The translations under genes were made by a program, and so were the position numbers. The notes below the pieces were generated by a model. It saw only the letters and a list, made by a program, of their open reading frames with translations, made no database searches and was not told the DNA's origin. DNA of 64,000 bases from positions 1,054,001-1,118,000 of the forward strand of contig CAWJTN010000001.1 of NCBI GenBank assembly GCA_963845895.1, in the 5' to 3' direction. Below, piece by piece: positions 52,969-61,705 of this stretch (positions within the stretch are counted from its first letter, which is position 1; each line of letters starts with the position of its first letter). The DNA is from CAWJTN01 sp963845895. Its GTDB lineage: Bacteria; Patescibacteriota; Microgenomatia; UBA1406; GWC2-37-13.

Positions 52969-54678
52969 TTATATCTCCGCTACTCTTAAAACCTCCTCAA
53001 TTGTTGTTATCCCATCTAAAACCTTTAAATATCCGTCTTGTTTCATCGTAATTAATCCTTCCTTTCTTGCTTGGTTTTCTATTTCTTTTGCTGATACTTG
53101 TCTTAAAATCATTGTATTAATGGTTGAAGTAATTTTCAACACTTCAAAGATAGCAATCCTTCCAAGATAACCGGTTTTATTGCATTCATCACATCCAATA
53201 CCCTTACTTAATTGAATAGGCTTTCCCTCTTTATATGGTTGAGGTAGCAATGGTCCAAGTATATCCTTTATATTTCTTTGGATTTCTTCTGGTGGTTCAT
53301 ATGTTTTTTTACAATAAGTACAGATTCTTCTTGTGATTCTTTGAGCTAAAGAGGCATTTAGGACAGAAGCGATTAAGAAAGGCTCTCCACCTAAGTCTAT
53401 CAGTCTTGGTATAGCTGTTGATGCATCATTGGTGTGCAGGGTTGAAAAAACCAGATGTCCAGTTAGAGCTGCCTGGATGGCAAGTTGAGTTGTTTCACTA
53501 TCTCTTATTTCGCCAACAAGAATGATATTGGGGTCTTGTCTTAGGAAGGATCTAAGTCCAGTTGCAAACGTTAAACCAGCTTGTGGATTTATCTGAACTT
53601 GATTAATTCCGGGTATTTGATACTCAACTGGATCTTCTATTGTTACAATATTTACGCTAGGTTTATTAAGTCGGGATAATACTGAATATAATGTGGTAGT
53701 CTTTCCAGAGCCAGTCGGACCAGTGACCAGAATAATTCCATAAGGTTTTGTAATCGCTTCTTCCAGGTCTCTCAAAGGAGAGCCACGAAGTCCCAAATCA
53801 TTTAAGGAAGGCAGTCCTCCAGTTTTTTTTAGAAGTCGCATAACGATCTTTTCCCCATGAACAGTCGGTAACGATGATACACGGAGATCAACTTCGTCTT
53901 CACCTAATTTAAAATAAAAACGCCCGTCTTGTGGCAGTCTTCTTTCATCAATCTTCATTTCAGACATAATTTTAATTCTTGAGACAAGAGCATCGTGTAT
54001 ACCTTTAGGTAGTGATAACTTTTCATTCAAAATTCCGTCAATCCTGTACCTCACTTTTGTTCTCGTATCCTCCGGTTCGATATGGATATCAGAAGCCCGG
54101 CTTTTTAGCGCAAATTCAAGTATCGTGTTTACGATTTTTGCAATGGGCGCTTCTTTTATGACAGTGTTTATTGCTTGAATTGGTGTTTTACTTGTGTATT
54201 TGACTTCCCTCAATGCTTCTTTTACCTCTGGAGAAAGACTCTGGGCGTAGGCAATCTCAATGGCTTTTTTAATATCATCAGCATAGCCTAAAACCATTAT
54301 AATTTTTTTTCCGGTCTTTCTTTCCAAAAAATCAACGACCGATATATCTAGAGGATCACTTGATGCAATAGTTAAAGTTTCATTTTCCTGATCATATTTA
54401 ACCGGGATTAGGTTGTACTTTCTGGCAATAAGCTCCGAGATAAATCCAACTGCCTGGGGATCTATTGCTAAAGTAGCAATGTCCAGATAAGGAACTTTAA
54501 TTAATGAGGAAACTATCATTAAAATTTCACGTTTATCTATTTCGGTATTTGTCAAAAGGTAATTTATTATTGGCGTATTTGATTTTAGACAGTCAAGCTC
54601 GATTTGATTAGCTTTTGTTTGATCTATTAGGCCTTTTTTTACAAGAATACTTAGTACTTGTTTCGGTGTAAAGTTCAT
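52969..54678 (-). CDS. pilB: Type IV pilus extension ATPase
   Basis: Assembly motor of the pilus. N-terminal MshEN-like domain, then the ATPase core: Walker A GPTGSGKTTTLYSVL, Asp box VTIEDPVEYQIPG, Walker B NIILVGEIRDSET, and the tetracysteine zinc site CTYC ... CDEC followed by GYLGRIAIFEVL. I start at ATG 54678 (MNFTPKQVLSILV, 569 residues), since the 15 codons possible upstream look like leader sequence. Divergent from holB with a 50-nt shared promoter region. Confidence 0.95.
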   Translation of the reverse strand: MNFTPKQVLSILVKKGLIDQTKANQIELDCLKSNTPIINYLLTNTEIDKREILMIVSSLIKVPYLDIATLAIDPQAVGFISELIARKYNLIPVKYDQENETLTIASSDPLDISVVDFLERKTGKKIIMVLGYADDIKKAIEIAYAQSLSPEVKEALREVKYTSKTPIQAINTVIKEAPIAKIVNTILEFALKSRASDIHIEPEDTRTKVRYRIDGILNEKLSLPKGIHDALVSRIKIMSEMKIDERRLPQDGRFYFKLGEDEVDLRVSSLPTVHGEKIVMRLLKKTGGLPSLNDLGLRGSPLRDLEEAITKPYGIILVTGPTGSGKTTTLYSVLSRLNKPSVNIVTIEDPVEYQIPGINQVQINPQAGLTFATGLRSFLRQDPNIILVGEIRDSETTQLAIQAALTGHLVFSTLHTNDASTAIPRLIDLGGEPFLIASVLNASLAQRITRRICTYCKKTYEPPEEIQRNIKDILGPLLPQPYKEGKPIQLSKGIGCDECNKTGYLGRIAIFEVLKITSTINTMILRQVSAKEIENQARKEGLITMKQDGYLKVLDGITTIEEVLRVAEI

Positions 54679-54728
54679 ATGTTGTATAAATTTCAATATA
54701 TGTGTTTTTTTGTTAAAATGCAATACGT

Positions 54729-55385
54729 ATGTTTCCCCTAATTTTAGTTTCTCATGATAAAAAATTGATAGAAAAGTATTTAACTAAATTTATTCAGGAT
54801 AATAATTTTTTGTCTTACAATATATTTAGGATTTCACCGTTAAAGAAAGAACTTTCGATTAACCAAATAAGGGACATTAAGAAAATAATTTCGATTGAGA
54901 ATAAGGAAAACAGGCTCTATATAATCTATTCATTTAACAGTTCCACTTTAGAAGCACAAAATGCACTGCTTAAATCTCTGGAGGAAAAAACCGAAAGAAA
55001 TCAATTTATCTTGATAACTTCAAATGAGTATGCAGTTTTACCAACTATTCGTTCGAGGTCAAAATTAGTTTATCTAAATGAAAAGAAAAAAAATAATGCA
55101 GATGAATCAGTGCTGAATTTTATTAGAAGACTTGAAAAATCTTCAGGTTATGATTTTTTGTCTGATAAGAATCTTATAAATATTTCGAGAGAAGATACAG
55201 TTATATTTATTGATGATATTATCGGTTTTTATGAAAATAGATTAGTTGATTATGGTGTTGTCGGATCAGAGATTTTAAAGAAGGCGATGAAAATTAAGGC
55301 GCTGATTGAGAGTAATTATCTTAATTCTCAAATATCAGTTGACAACCTCTTGATTTCTATAAAAAAGCTATATAAGATGAAATAA
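54729..55385 (+). CDS. holB: DNA polymerase III delta'-like clamp-loader subunit
   Basis: A 218-residue protein resembling the first two thirds of delta' (HolB). FPLILVSHDKKLIEKYLTKF at the start, LSINQIRDIKKIISIE, YIIYSFNSSTLEAQNALLKS then LEEKTERNQFILITS and TIRSRSKLVYL are typical of the inactive AAA+ domain (no Walker A). It is followed 6 nt later by the pseudopilin genes, an unusual partner set. TAAAAT ends 9 nt before the ATG. Confidence 0.85.
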   Translation: MFPLILVSHDKKLIEKYLTKFIQDNNFLSYNIFRISPLKKELSINQIRDIKKIISIENKENRLYIIYSFNSSTLEAQNALLKSLEEKTERNQFILITSNEYAVLPTIRSRSKLVYLNEKKKNNADESVLNFIRRLEKSSGYDFLSDKNLINISREDTVIFIDDIIGFYENRLVDYGVVGSEILKKAMKIKALIESNYLNSQISVDNLLISIKKLYKMK

Positions 55386-55390
55386 GAGTT

Positions 55391-55786
55391 ATGAAAAAAG
55401 GTCTTACCCTCATAGAATTACTCGTAGTAATAACTATGATTGGAATATTGGGTGTCTGGATCACGGGAGAATTCAATAATTCTATAAAAAGAGGCAGAGA
55501 TGCAAAAAGAAAAAGCGATTTAAAAGCAGTTCAAGCTTGTATGGAACAGTATTTTTTAGTTCATAATAATCAATACCAAACGTTTGTAGTGGGAAGTATA
55601 TTAATAAATTCAGTTACTATTCAATGTGGTGGTGGAAATACATTAGTAGTTCAAGATCCAAAAGATGTTGCGCCAAATCGATATACAGTTATGGCATCAT
55701 CTTTCACAAATTTTACAATATCAGCGCGATTAGAAGCACCGAATGGAACAGAACCAGATCCATTTCAAGTTAGTAATCAACAATGA
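55391..55786 (+). CDS. Pseudopilin 1
   Basis: A 131-residue prepilin-like protein: KKG before LTLIELLVVITMIGILGVWI (Glu5 present), then a GspG-like globular part (RGRDAKRKSDLKAVQACMEQ). First of five consecutive pseudopilin genes; its stop overlaps the next start (ATGA). Confidence 0.88.
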   Translation: MKKGLTLIELLVVITMIGILGVWITGEFNNSIKRGRDAKRKSDLKAVQACMEQYFLVHNNQYQTFVVGSILINSVTIQCGGGNTLVVQDPKDVAPNRYTVMASSFTNFTISARLEAPNGTEPDPFQVSNQQ

Positions 55787-56259
55787 AAAAATCATTCACT
55801 CTTATAGAACTGCTTGTAGTTATTACCATCATCGGAATTCTTACCGCTGTAGCCGCTGTATCATATTCAACGTTAACAAAAAGTTCTCGAGATACCAGAA
55901 GAAAAGCTGATATCGAACAGATAAGAGCAGCTTTGGAAATGTATAGGAGCAATTATGGTTATTATCCAATAACAGGAAATGTATGGTTGGCACCTTCAAA
56001 CGGGGGGATTGTTTCTTCTACAACTGGATTTATAGGAGCAAGGCCATCTGACCCGATAAGCACTCAATTTTATCAATACACTGCTAATCCGGGCGGCCCA
56101 GCTTGTAACAATACACCTGGTTTTTTTTGTTCAGATTATGTGGTAGGAGCATTTGAAGAGGTAAATCCTCCGGGTTGCACGTTAGCACCAACTGCAAATT
56201 GTAATACATCTCCAGCGAGTCCATGCAATTATTGTATGGGTCCTTATGGACAAAAATAG
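55783..56259 (+). CDS. Pseudopilin 2, cysteine-containing, GspG-like
   Basis: A 158-residue prepilin-like protein: KKS before FTLIELLVVITIIGILTAVA, then SRDTRRKADIEQIRAALEMY and a loop (GARPSDPISTQFYQYTANPGG) like the GspG calcium site region. The C-terminus is cysteine-rich and ends PCNYCMGPYGQK, comparable to the CYYCIK end of the pilin at 49885. Probably a minor pilin sharing a disulfide pattern with the major one. Confidence 0.88.
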   Translation: MKKSFTLIELLVVITIIGILTAVAAVSYSTLTKSSRDTRRKADIEQIRAALEMYRSNYGYYPITGNVWLAPSNGGIVSSTTGFIGARPSDPISTQFYQYTANPGGPACNNTPGFFCSDYVVGAFEEVNPPGCTLAPTANCNTSPASPCNYCMGPYGQK

Positions 56260-56262
56260 TTT

Positions 56263-56748
56263 ATGTTACAGGTTAAATGGCATAAAGGATATAGTTTTAT
56301 AGAAATTCTTGTAGTAGTTAGTGTTATCGCAGTTCTATCAGGACTTTCTTTAGCTACCTACAACAATTTTACTCAACAACAAAATTTAGATAAGGAAGCT
56401 AAAAGATTAGTAGATGTTTTAGAAATTGCCAAAAAAAAAGCTGATGCTCCTGATTCGGCAATTACTTGCACCGGTACTTTTTTAGGATATAGCGTAAACG
56501 TTTTAGCAGGGAGTTATCAAGTTCAATATCATTGCTCATCAAGTGACACTTCATTAAGTCCAGCAATAACATACACTTTTCCTTCTGGTTTTTCTGCAAT
56601 AAATACAGGCATTGTTAATTTTTTGCTTCTTACAGGCGGAGCTAATAATATATTTTTTACGTTAAGAAATTCAAATATAAGTCGGTGTATTAATATAACT
56701 GTGTCGAACACAGGGATTATAGATATATCCAGTCAATATGGTTGTTGA
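56263..56748 (+). CDS. Pseudopilin 3 (GspH/FimT-like)
   Basis: A 161-residue prepilin-like protein: the class III motif is YSFIEILVVVSVIAVLSGLS after a longer leader (LQVKWHKG). It continues with AKRLVDVLEIAKKKADAPDS, resembling FimT/GspH. Four cysteines in the globular part. Starts 3 nt after pseudopilin 2. Confidence 0.85.
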   Translation: MLQVKWHKGYSFIEILVVVSVIAVLSGLSLATYNNFTQQQNLDKEAKRLVDVLEIAKKKADAPDSAITCTGTFLGYSVNVLAGSYQVQYHCSSSDTSLSPAITYTFPSGFSAINTGIVNFLLLTGGANNIFFTLRNSNISRCINITVSNTGIIDISSQYGC

Positions 56749-56754
56749 TTATTT

Positions 56755-57198
56755 ATGAAAACTGACAAGTCCTTTTCATTGATTGAAGTTTTGGTCTTTG
56801 TCACCATAATAAGTATTTTTTTTGTAATGGCTGTTGCAGCGACTACAGTTGCTGTTCGTAATATGAAATACAATGAGCATAAAATTATTGCTTCTCATTA
56901 TGCCAGACAGCTTGAAGAATGGCTACGCGCTGAGAAAGAAATTGATTGGAATTCTTTTACAGGCAATATAGGTACACATTGTTTTAATGATATTATTATT
57001 TCCTGGCCTGGGACATCGCCTTGTCCACCACCAGCTTTAAATGGTTTAACACCTCCTATTTTCGATAGAGAGCTGATTTTAAGCTGGGATGTAAACCCAA
57101 TCCAAGTTACAGCGTCAATAACTGTTTCTTGGAATGATCTAGGAAGAAATTACTCTATAACTGAAAATACAGTTTTTGATGTTTTGGAACAACCCTAA
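56755..57198 (+). CDS. Pseudopilin 4 (PilV/GspI-like)
   Basis: A 147-residue prepilin-like protein: KTDKSFSLIEVLVFVTIISI then VAVRNMKYNEHKIIASHYAR, like PilV/GspI. Contains HCFNDIIISWPGTSPCPPP with two cysteines. Lies 6 nt after pseudopilin 3. Confidence 0.85.
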   Translation: MKTDKSFSLIEVLVFVTIISIFFVMAVAATTVAVRNMKYNEHKIIASHYARQLEEWLRAEKEIDWNSFTGNIGTHCFNDIIISWPGTSPCPPPALNGLTPPIFDRELILSWDVNPIQVTASITVSWNDLGRNYSITENTVFDVLEQP

Positions 57199-57200
57199 AT

Positions 57201-57788
57201 ATGTTAAAAAAGCTTAAAAAAAGTTTTACATTTATTGAAACTCTGGTTGTCGTTGGAGTTATGGCGTTGGTATTACCTACTCTATTTGCCATTTTTTTTA
57301 TCATTATTAGACAGCAGGTCAGAATTTATGCAGTGACAGAGGTAAAAAGACAGGGAGATTATTTAAATAGCATTTTGCAAGACTCTATTAAGAATTATGG
57401 GTATACTATTTACGACAGTGGCGGAACTGAGATTTGTGGTCCTGGCGATTTAGCACAGCATGCTGTTGGTTTCTTCAAAGATAAGTATCTTAATGGAATC
57501 GGATTTGGAGTTTCAGCAGGAAACACAATAATTTCTATGATTACAAATTTAGGTCCTCCTGCGCCTACATTACCATATACTCCAGGTGATTTGACAAATT
57601 CTAAAGTTGGCATAAATTCATTTACAATGACTTGTCAGCGCCAATCGCGCTACTCAGGTCCGATAATCACAACTAATTTTTCTATCTGTTATAAAGGTTC
57701 GCAGGCAAGTTGTATTCTGACTGGCGAAGGAAATGTTTCTTTGAATTATAACACTGTAATCAAGTTAAGAAACTTTCCTACCCAATAA
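57201..57788 (+). CDS. Pseudopilin 5 (PilW/GspJ-like)
   Basis: A 195-residue prepilin-like protein: KKSFTFIETLVVVGVMALVL then RQQVRIYAVTEVKRQGDYLN, like PilW/GspJ tip-complex proteins. Starts 2 nt after pseudopilin 4. Ends just before pilM, which has its own short upstream gap (42 nt). Confidence 0.85.
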   Translation: MLKKLKKSFTFIETLVVVGVMALVLPTLFAIFFIIIRQQVRIYAVTEVKRQGDYLNSILQDSIKNYGYTIYDSGGTEICGPGDLAQHAVGFFKDKYLNGIGFGVSAGNTIISMITNLGPPAPTLPYTPGDLTNSKVGINSFTMTCQRQSRYSGPIITTNFSICYKGSQASCILTGEGNVSLNYNTVIKLRNFPTQ

Positions 57789-57830
57789 TTCTCTTGACTT
57801 AATCCATATTTTCTTTCATACTAGATAAAT

Positions 57831-58865
57831 ATGGCTGACGATTTAGTAACCCTAGATATTGGTGAAAATAATATTCATATTGTTAAGGCTGGTGTGTCAG
57901 GTGGAAGGATAGATCTATCTACATTAGGATTCGTTCAAGACACACCACCTATTTATGAACTTGATACTGAAAAAATAATTAATCAGGAATCTGAAATGAT
58001 AAAGAAACTTGTGGATTATCTAAAAATTGGTAAAAAAAACCTGAATGTTGTTATTCCTGATGCTTATACATACTCACAGATAGTTGAGATGCCGCGCCTT
58101 AAAGAAAAAGAACTTCTATCTGCTATAAGGTACCAGGCTGACCAATTCATTCCGATGCCTATGGATGAGACATCTCTGGATCTAGAGATTCTAAATGAAG
58201 ATAAAAACACCAATAAATTGCTGGTACTGATAGTTGCTTCTTCGCAGAAATTAATTGAAAAAATTGAGAAGCTTTCCGAACGAGTAGGACTTTATCCAGA
58301 CAGTATAGAAAATGAATTGAGCGCTTCTGCCAGGTTTTTTTCTACTTTTTATAAACCTCTAAATAAAAATGAGGAAGCTACAATTTTTGTAAATCTCGGA
58401 TACTCAACCACCTCTTTATATTTTTTTAGTCATGCAAAAAATATGATATTAGATCAACACAACTTTAGAGTAGGACTGTCTCTTTTTCTAAAAGAAGCGC
58501 AGGCTGATGTTAATGTTGATTTGGCAAAAGCTAAAGATTTATTAAAAAGAATAGGGTTTGTTAAAAGCGACTCGTCAGTTGACCTAGATCAAATCTTAAG
58601 TCCTAGCTTTTCAGGATTAACCAACGAAATGGAAAAATTCTTCAAATCAGTAAAACAAAAATTTAACATTAATGCGATAAATAGAATTTTTCTTTTCAAT
58701 AGGGTCAGTGATATCCAAGCTATAGAAAGAAAGATCGAAGAATTTTTTTCAATTCCATCAAAGATCATAGATATTTATCCTTTGATTAAAAAAAATTCCT
58801 CAATTGATCCTTATATAAAAGAATTACCATCGTTTATATCCTCAATTGGAGGTTGTATACAATGA
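57831..58865 (+). CDS. pilM: Type IV pilus assembly ATPase-fold protein
   Basis: A 344-residue actin/FtsA-fold cytoplasmic protein. VTLDIGENNIHIVKAG is the phosphate-1 motif, VVIPDAYTYSQIVEMPRLKEKE and IRYQADQFIPMPMDE are typical PilM segments, and TIFVNLGYSTTSLYFF phosphate-2. It binds the N-terminus of PilN to couple motor and envelope parts. Its stop overlaps the pilN start (ATGA). Confidence 0.93.
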   Translation: MADDLVTLDIGENNIHIVKAGVSGGRIDLSTLGFVQDTPPIYELDTEKIINQESEMIKKLVDYLKIGKKNLNVVIPDAYTYSQIVEMPRLKEKELLSAIRYQADQFIPMPMDETSLDLEILNEDKNTNKLLVLIVASSQKLIEKIEKLSERVGLYPDSIENELSASARFFSTFYKPLNKNEEATIFVNLGYSTTSLYFFSHAKNMILDQHNFRVGLSLFLKEAQADVNVDLAKAKDLLKRIGFVKSDSSVDLDQILSPSFSGLTNEMEKFFKSVKQKFNINAINRIFLFNRVSDIQAIERKIEEFFSIPSKIIDIYPLIKKNSSIDPYIKELPSFISSIGGCIQ

Positions 58866-59434
58866 AAAAAGGAATAAACTTATTAATAAAGCAACAGTCT
58901 TATTTAAGTTTAGAAAAATCATTTGAAAAGATAAAGACAGGAATAGTTTTACTTTTACTTTTGTTTCTGGTTATTTACGGAATTTTCTTTTTTCTACTTT
59001 CTCAACAATCAAAACAGATCAATGATTTAAATCTTGAAAAGCAAAGTATTTTGGATTTTCTTGTGCAGAATAAGGAAGTTGAGGCAAAGTTTGTTTATTT
59101 TAGAGGTAAAGAGAAACAGCTTGGAGAAATTTTACAGCAAGACGTTAATTTTTTACCATACTATAATCTTTTAAAAAATAGCTTAACTTATTCAACTCCA
59201 GAGGCAAGACTAGATTCAGTGGTAATTAACAAAGATAAGAAAGTTAACTTTAGTGTTAGCTTCAACGATTACGGCGGTATTTTATCTTTCTTAAAATTTG
59301 CCGAGACAGACGAATTTCTAAACAATTTTAACACTCTTGTGTTAAGCAACTTCAATACTTTAACTAAAAATAAAACCCAAAAAGAAAGCTACCAATTACA
59401 GTTAAGTGGAAATTTTGTTAACCTGCAACAATGA
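58862..59434 (+). CDS. pilN: Type IV pilus assembly protein PilN-like
   Basis: A 190-residue bitopic protein: the start MKKGINLLIKQQ contains the INLL motif by which PilN binds PilM; a membrane helix lies at about 27-49; then a coiled coil and a ferredoxin-like domain. ATG 58862 was chosen because it gives the INLL motif near the N-terminus and the 4-base overlap with pilM. Overlaps pilO by 4 bases. Confidence 0.88.
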   Translation: MKKGINLLIKQQSYLSLEKSFEKIKTGIVLLLLLFLVIYGIFFFLLSQQSKQINDLNLEKQSILDFLVQNKEVEAKFVYFRGKEKQLGEILQQDVNFLPYYNLLKNSLTYSTPEARLDSVVINKDKKVNFSVSFNDYGGILSFLKFAETDEFLNNFNTLVLSNFNTLTKNKTQKESYQLQLSGNFVNLQQ

Positions 59435-60117
59435 AAATAAAAATTGATTATCAGCTTAGGAGGATGTTAAGAAAAAACTTAGTCTATATTTTGACATTTA
59501 CTATTTTAGTAGTTAGTCTAGTCATTTCCATAATCGTCTTTTTTTCAAAATTTAATATTAATAATGATAAAATAAGTTCTCTCAAATCAGAAATAAATGG
59601 ACTGAATAAAAAAAAGGAGTTAATTAATTTTAAAAATGAAGTTATAAAAGGAGAAGTCGATTTAGATAAGATTAACTCAATCTTAACATTTCTTATCCCA
59701 AATGAGGAAGATTATTTTTCTATCATCACGGCACTGGATAGACTTTCAGCCCAAACAAATTTTATCATAACATCCTACGATATAATTTTAGCCAACTCTA
59801 CTCCAAATCAGCTGTCGATTCAAGTAGAAGGGCAAGGAGATCCAAATACCTTTATTGAGTTTTTAAAAAATTATAATTTTTCCGGGGGAAGAGTGATCAC
59901 TTTAGACCAAGTTAATTTTAGTTCTGGTCCATTTTCCGGAACAAAAATTAACTTAAATTTCTATAGTGGCAAAGGCACCGCCGGCCAAGAATTATCTAAC
60001 TTTACCGATAAAGAAAAGAAATTAATCTCTACTGTTTTAGATAAAGTCAACATAGATTTAAAGACCGAAGAAGAAATTCTTCCTTTGAACTATCCTACTA
60101 AGCAGAATCCTTTTTAA
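59431..60117 (+). CDS. pilO: Type IV pilus assembly protein PilO-like
   Basis: A 228-residue bitopic protein: membrane helix at about 16-38, coiled coil (ISSLKSEINGLNKKKELINF), then a PilO-type domain (FIEFLKNYNFSGGRVITLDQV). It pairs with PilN on the outer face of the membrane. No pilP or pilQ follows; rpsP converges with a 20-base overlap. The absence of a secretin fits an envelope with a single membrane. Confidence 0.85.
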   Translation: MKIKIDYQLRRMLRKNLVYILTFTILVVSLVISIIVFFSKFNINNDKISSLKSEINGLNKKKELINFKNEVIKGEVDLDKINSILTFLIPNEEDYFSIITALDRLSAQTNFIITSYDIILANSTPNQLSIQVEGQGDPNTFIEFLKNYNFSGGRVITLDQVNFSSGPFSGTKINLNFYSGKGTAGQELSNFTDKEKKLISTVLDKVNIDLKTEEEILPLNYPTKQNPF

Positions 60118-60349
60118 GCTGTTTCTTTAGAAGTTTTGCCGCTCCTTCTGCCATTTGTGCTCCCCTACCAAGCCAGAAGTTAAGTCGTTCTATATTAATA
60201 TCCAATTTTACAGGATTAGACAAAGGATTATAAAAACCAAGTTTCTCAATATATCGACTATTGGTTTTTTTCCTTTTGTCTATCACTATTATGCGATAGT
60301 TTGGTTGACCTTTTTTTCCTATTCGAGCTAATTTGATTGCCACTGTCAT
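60098..60349 (-). CDS. rpsP: 30S ribosomal protein bS16
   Basis: An 83-residue ribosomal protein: VAIKLARIGKKGQPNYRIIV, IDKRKKTNSRYIEKLGFYNPL and ERLNFWLGRGAQMAEGA match bS16. TATAAT lies 10 nt before the ATG. Divergence of function is not expected; it converges with pilO and its 3' end overlaps that gene by 20 bases. Confidence 0.96.
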   Translation of the reverse strand: MTVAIKLARIGKKGQPNYRIIVIDKRKKTNSRYIEKLGFYNPLSNPVKLDINIERLNFWLGRGAQMAEGAAKLLKKQLKKDSA

Positions 60350-60367
60350 AATTTAATATATTATAAA

Positions 60368-61063
60368 CTAAAAAGATGCATTTTCTAGTGCTTTTTTTGC
60401 CGCCAGTTCTTCGGCTTCCTTCTTTGATTTTCCAATTCCGACGCCATATCTTTTGTTGTTAATGAGTACAGCTACTTTAAACACTCTATCGTGTTCGGGC
60501 CCAATCTCCTCGAGGACCAAGTATTTTGGAGTAGTCTTGAACTTGGCTTGAGTATACTCTTGAAGCCTGCTTTTAGGTGACATATAGAGCTTATTATTTA
60601 TAATATATTTCAACTTACTGCCAAAAAGATATTTAATAACAAATTCATAAGCGGTTTCAAAATTGACATCGATAAATATTGCGGCAATCAAAGCTTCGAA
60701 TGTATCAGCTAAAATATTTTTATTATTTCTTCCTTTTTCCTTATCTTGACCTTTAGAAAGATAGACATAGTTTCCCAGATTTATTGAAAGAGCGGCTTCA
60801 GCCAGACTTTCTGTTCTGACTATTGAGGCTTTTATTTCAGTGTAGTCCCCTTCTTCAAGTTCTGGATAATTTTTATAAAGAAAAACAGAGGTGACTAAAG
60901 AAAGAACACTGTCGCCCAAAAACTCCAGTTTTTCGTTGGAATTGAGATAAAAACTTTTATGTTCGTTTAAATAAGAGCGATGAATGAAAACATTTTCCAA
61001 AAGTTGCTTATTTTTAAATTTTATTGCGATCTTATTTTCGAGTAGATGTAGTGGTTTGATCAT
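60368..61063 (-). CDS. rnc: Ribonuclease III
   Basis: Double-strand-specific endoribonuclease that cuts rRNA precursors. The signature NEKLEFLGDSVLSL is at about residues 42-55, the second acidic motif NILADTFEALIAAIFID near 115, and a C-terminal double-stranded RNA-binding domain (SRLQEYTQAKFKTTP ... KKEAEELAAKKAL). 231 residues, complete. Its start overlaps the nusB end by 32 bases. The 16S stalk at 44747/46372 is its likely substrate. Confidence 0.96.
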   Translation of the reverse strand: MIKPLHLLENKIAIKFKNKQLLENVFIHRSYLNEHKSFYLNSNEKLEFLGDSVLSLVTSVFLYKNYPELEEGDYTEIKASIVRTESLAEAALSINLGNYVYLSKGQDKEKGRNNKNILADTFEALIAAIFIDVNFETAYEFVIKYLFGSKLKYIINNKLYMSPKSRLQEYTQAKFKTTPKYLVLEEIGPEHDRVFKVAVLINNKRYGVGIGKSKKEAEELAAKKALENASF

Positions 61064-61412
61064 AGTCTAAAATTTTTCCTAAAACCGCATTGATAAAAGC
61101 ATAGGATTTTTCTCCTGATAGTTCTTTAGACAACTCAACTGCTTCATTTATCGCAACTTTATGTGGGATTTTTTTTTCTATTGCAAGTTCATAAACGCTT
61201 AACCGTAATATTGAAAGATCAGATTTTGCAATTTTATCTATAGGATATCTTGGTGCAAATTTAATTATTAAACTATCTATTTTTTTTAAATTTTTTATAA
61301 CTGCCAAAGTTTTTTTGTCATTAGCGAAGGGAAATTTTGTTTTGGAACCATTGAAGCTAAAAGCAAAAAGGTTCTGGATTGTTTTTATCCTTTGCAGGTG
61401 ACGTTGATCCAT
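61032..61412 (-). CDS. nusB: Transcription antitermination protein NusB
   Basis: A 126-residue all-helical RNA-binding protein that, with NusE (S10), binds boxA in rRNA leaders. Landmarks: RIKTIQNLFAFSF, IIKFAPRYPIDKIAKSDLSI then LRLSVYEL, and KIPHKVAINEAVELSKELSG ending FINAVLGKIL. Its target boxA is visible at 46407-46419 in this window. Confidence 0.94.
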   Translation of the reverse strand: MDQRHLQRIKTIQNLFAFSFNGSKTKFPFANDKKTLAVIKNLKKIDSLIIKFAPRYPIDKIAKSDLSILRLSVYELAIEKKIPHKVAINEAVELSKELSGEKSYAFINAVLGKILDYDQTTTSTRK

Positions 61413-61443
61413 TCTATATAATCAAGAAATTATTTTATTTCTC

Positions 61444-61500
61444 GATTACGGATTGCGGATTACGGATTAAATTCGTAATACGTAATTCGTAATTTATAAT
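61444..61500. repeat. ATTACGGATT / AATTCGTAAT repeat cluster between nusB and rpmF
   Basis: GATTACGGATTGCGGATTAC, then GGATTAAATTCGTAATACGT and AATTCGTAATTTATAATT. The left half (GGATTACGGATT) and right half (AATTCGTAATACG) pair loosely. Same family as 18305-18350 and 51797-51865. Confidence 0.6.
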
Positions 61501-61512
61501 TATTAAATTTAA

Positions 61513-61662
61513 TTACTTACCGCAGTATTTACAAATTCTGTGCGGTAATTTCCTTTTGTGACAGTTTGGACATTCAACAAGTTTGGGGAAGTTTAGGTTT
61601 TTTGTTGACTTTCTCTTCCCTTTTCTTTGGGTTGAATGTTTTCTTTTCGGTAATGGAGCCAT
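61513..61662 (-). CDS. rpmF: 50S ribosomal protein bL32
   Basis: A 49-residue zinc-ribbon ribosomal protein: APLPKRKHSTQRKGKRKS at the start, CPNCHKRKLPHRICKYCGK at the end with the four zinc cysteines (CPNC and CKYC). Start ATG 61662. It is too short for simple gene-length cut-offs but clear from the sequence. Confidence 0.96.
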   Translation of the reverse strand: MAPLPKRKHSTQRKGKRKSTKNLNFPKLVECPNCHKRKLPHRICKYCGK

Positions 61663-61705
61663 TTGCGTATAATAGTTATAAATTTTATAATGATTATATC
61701 ATATT

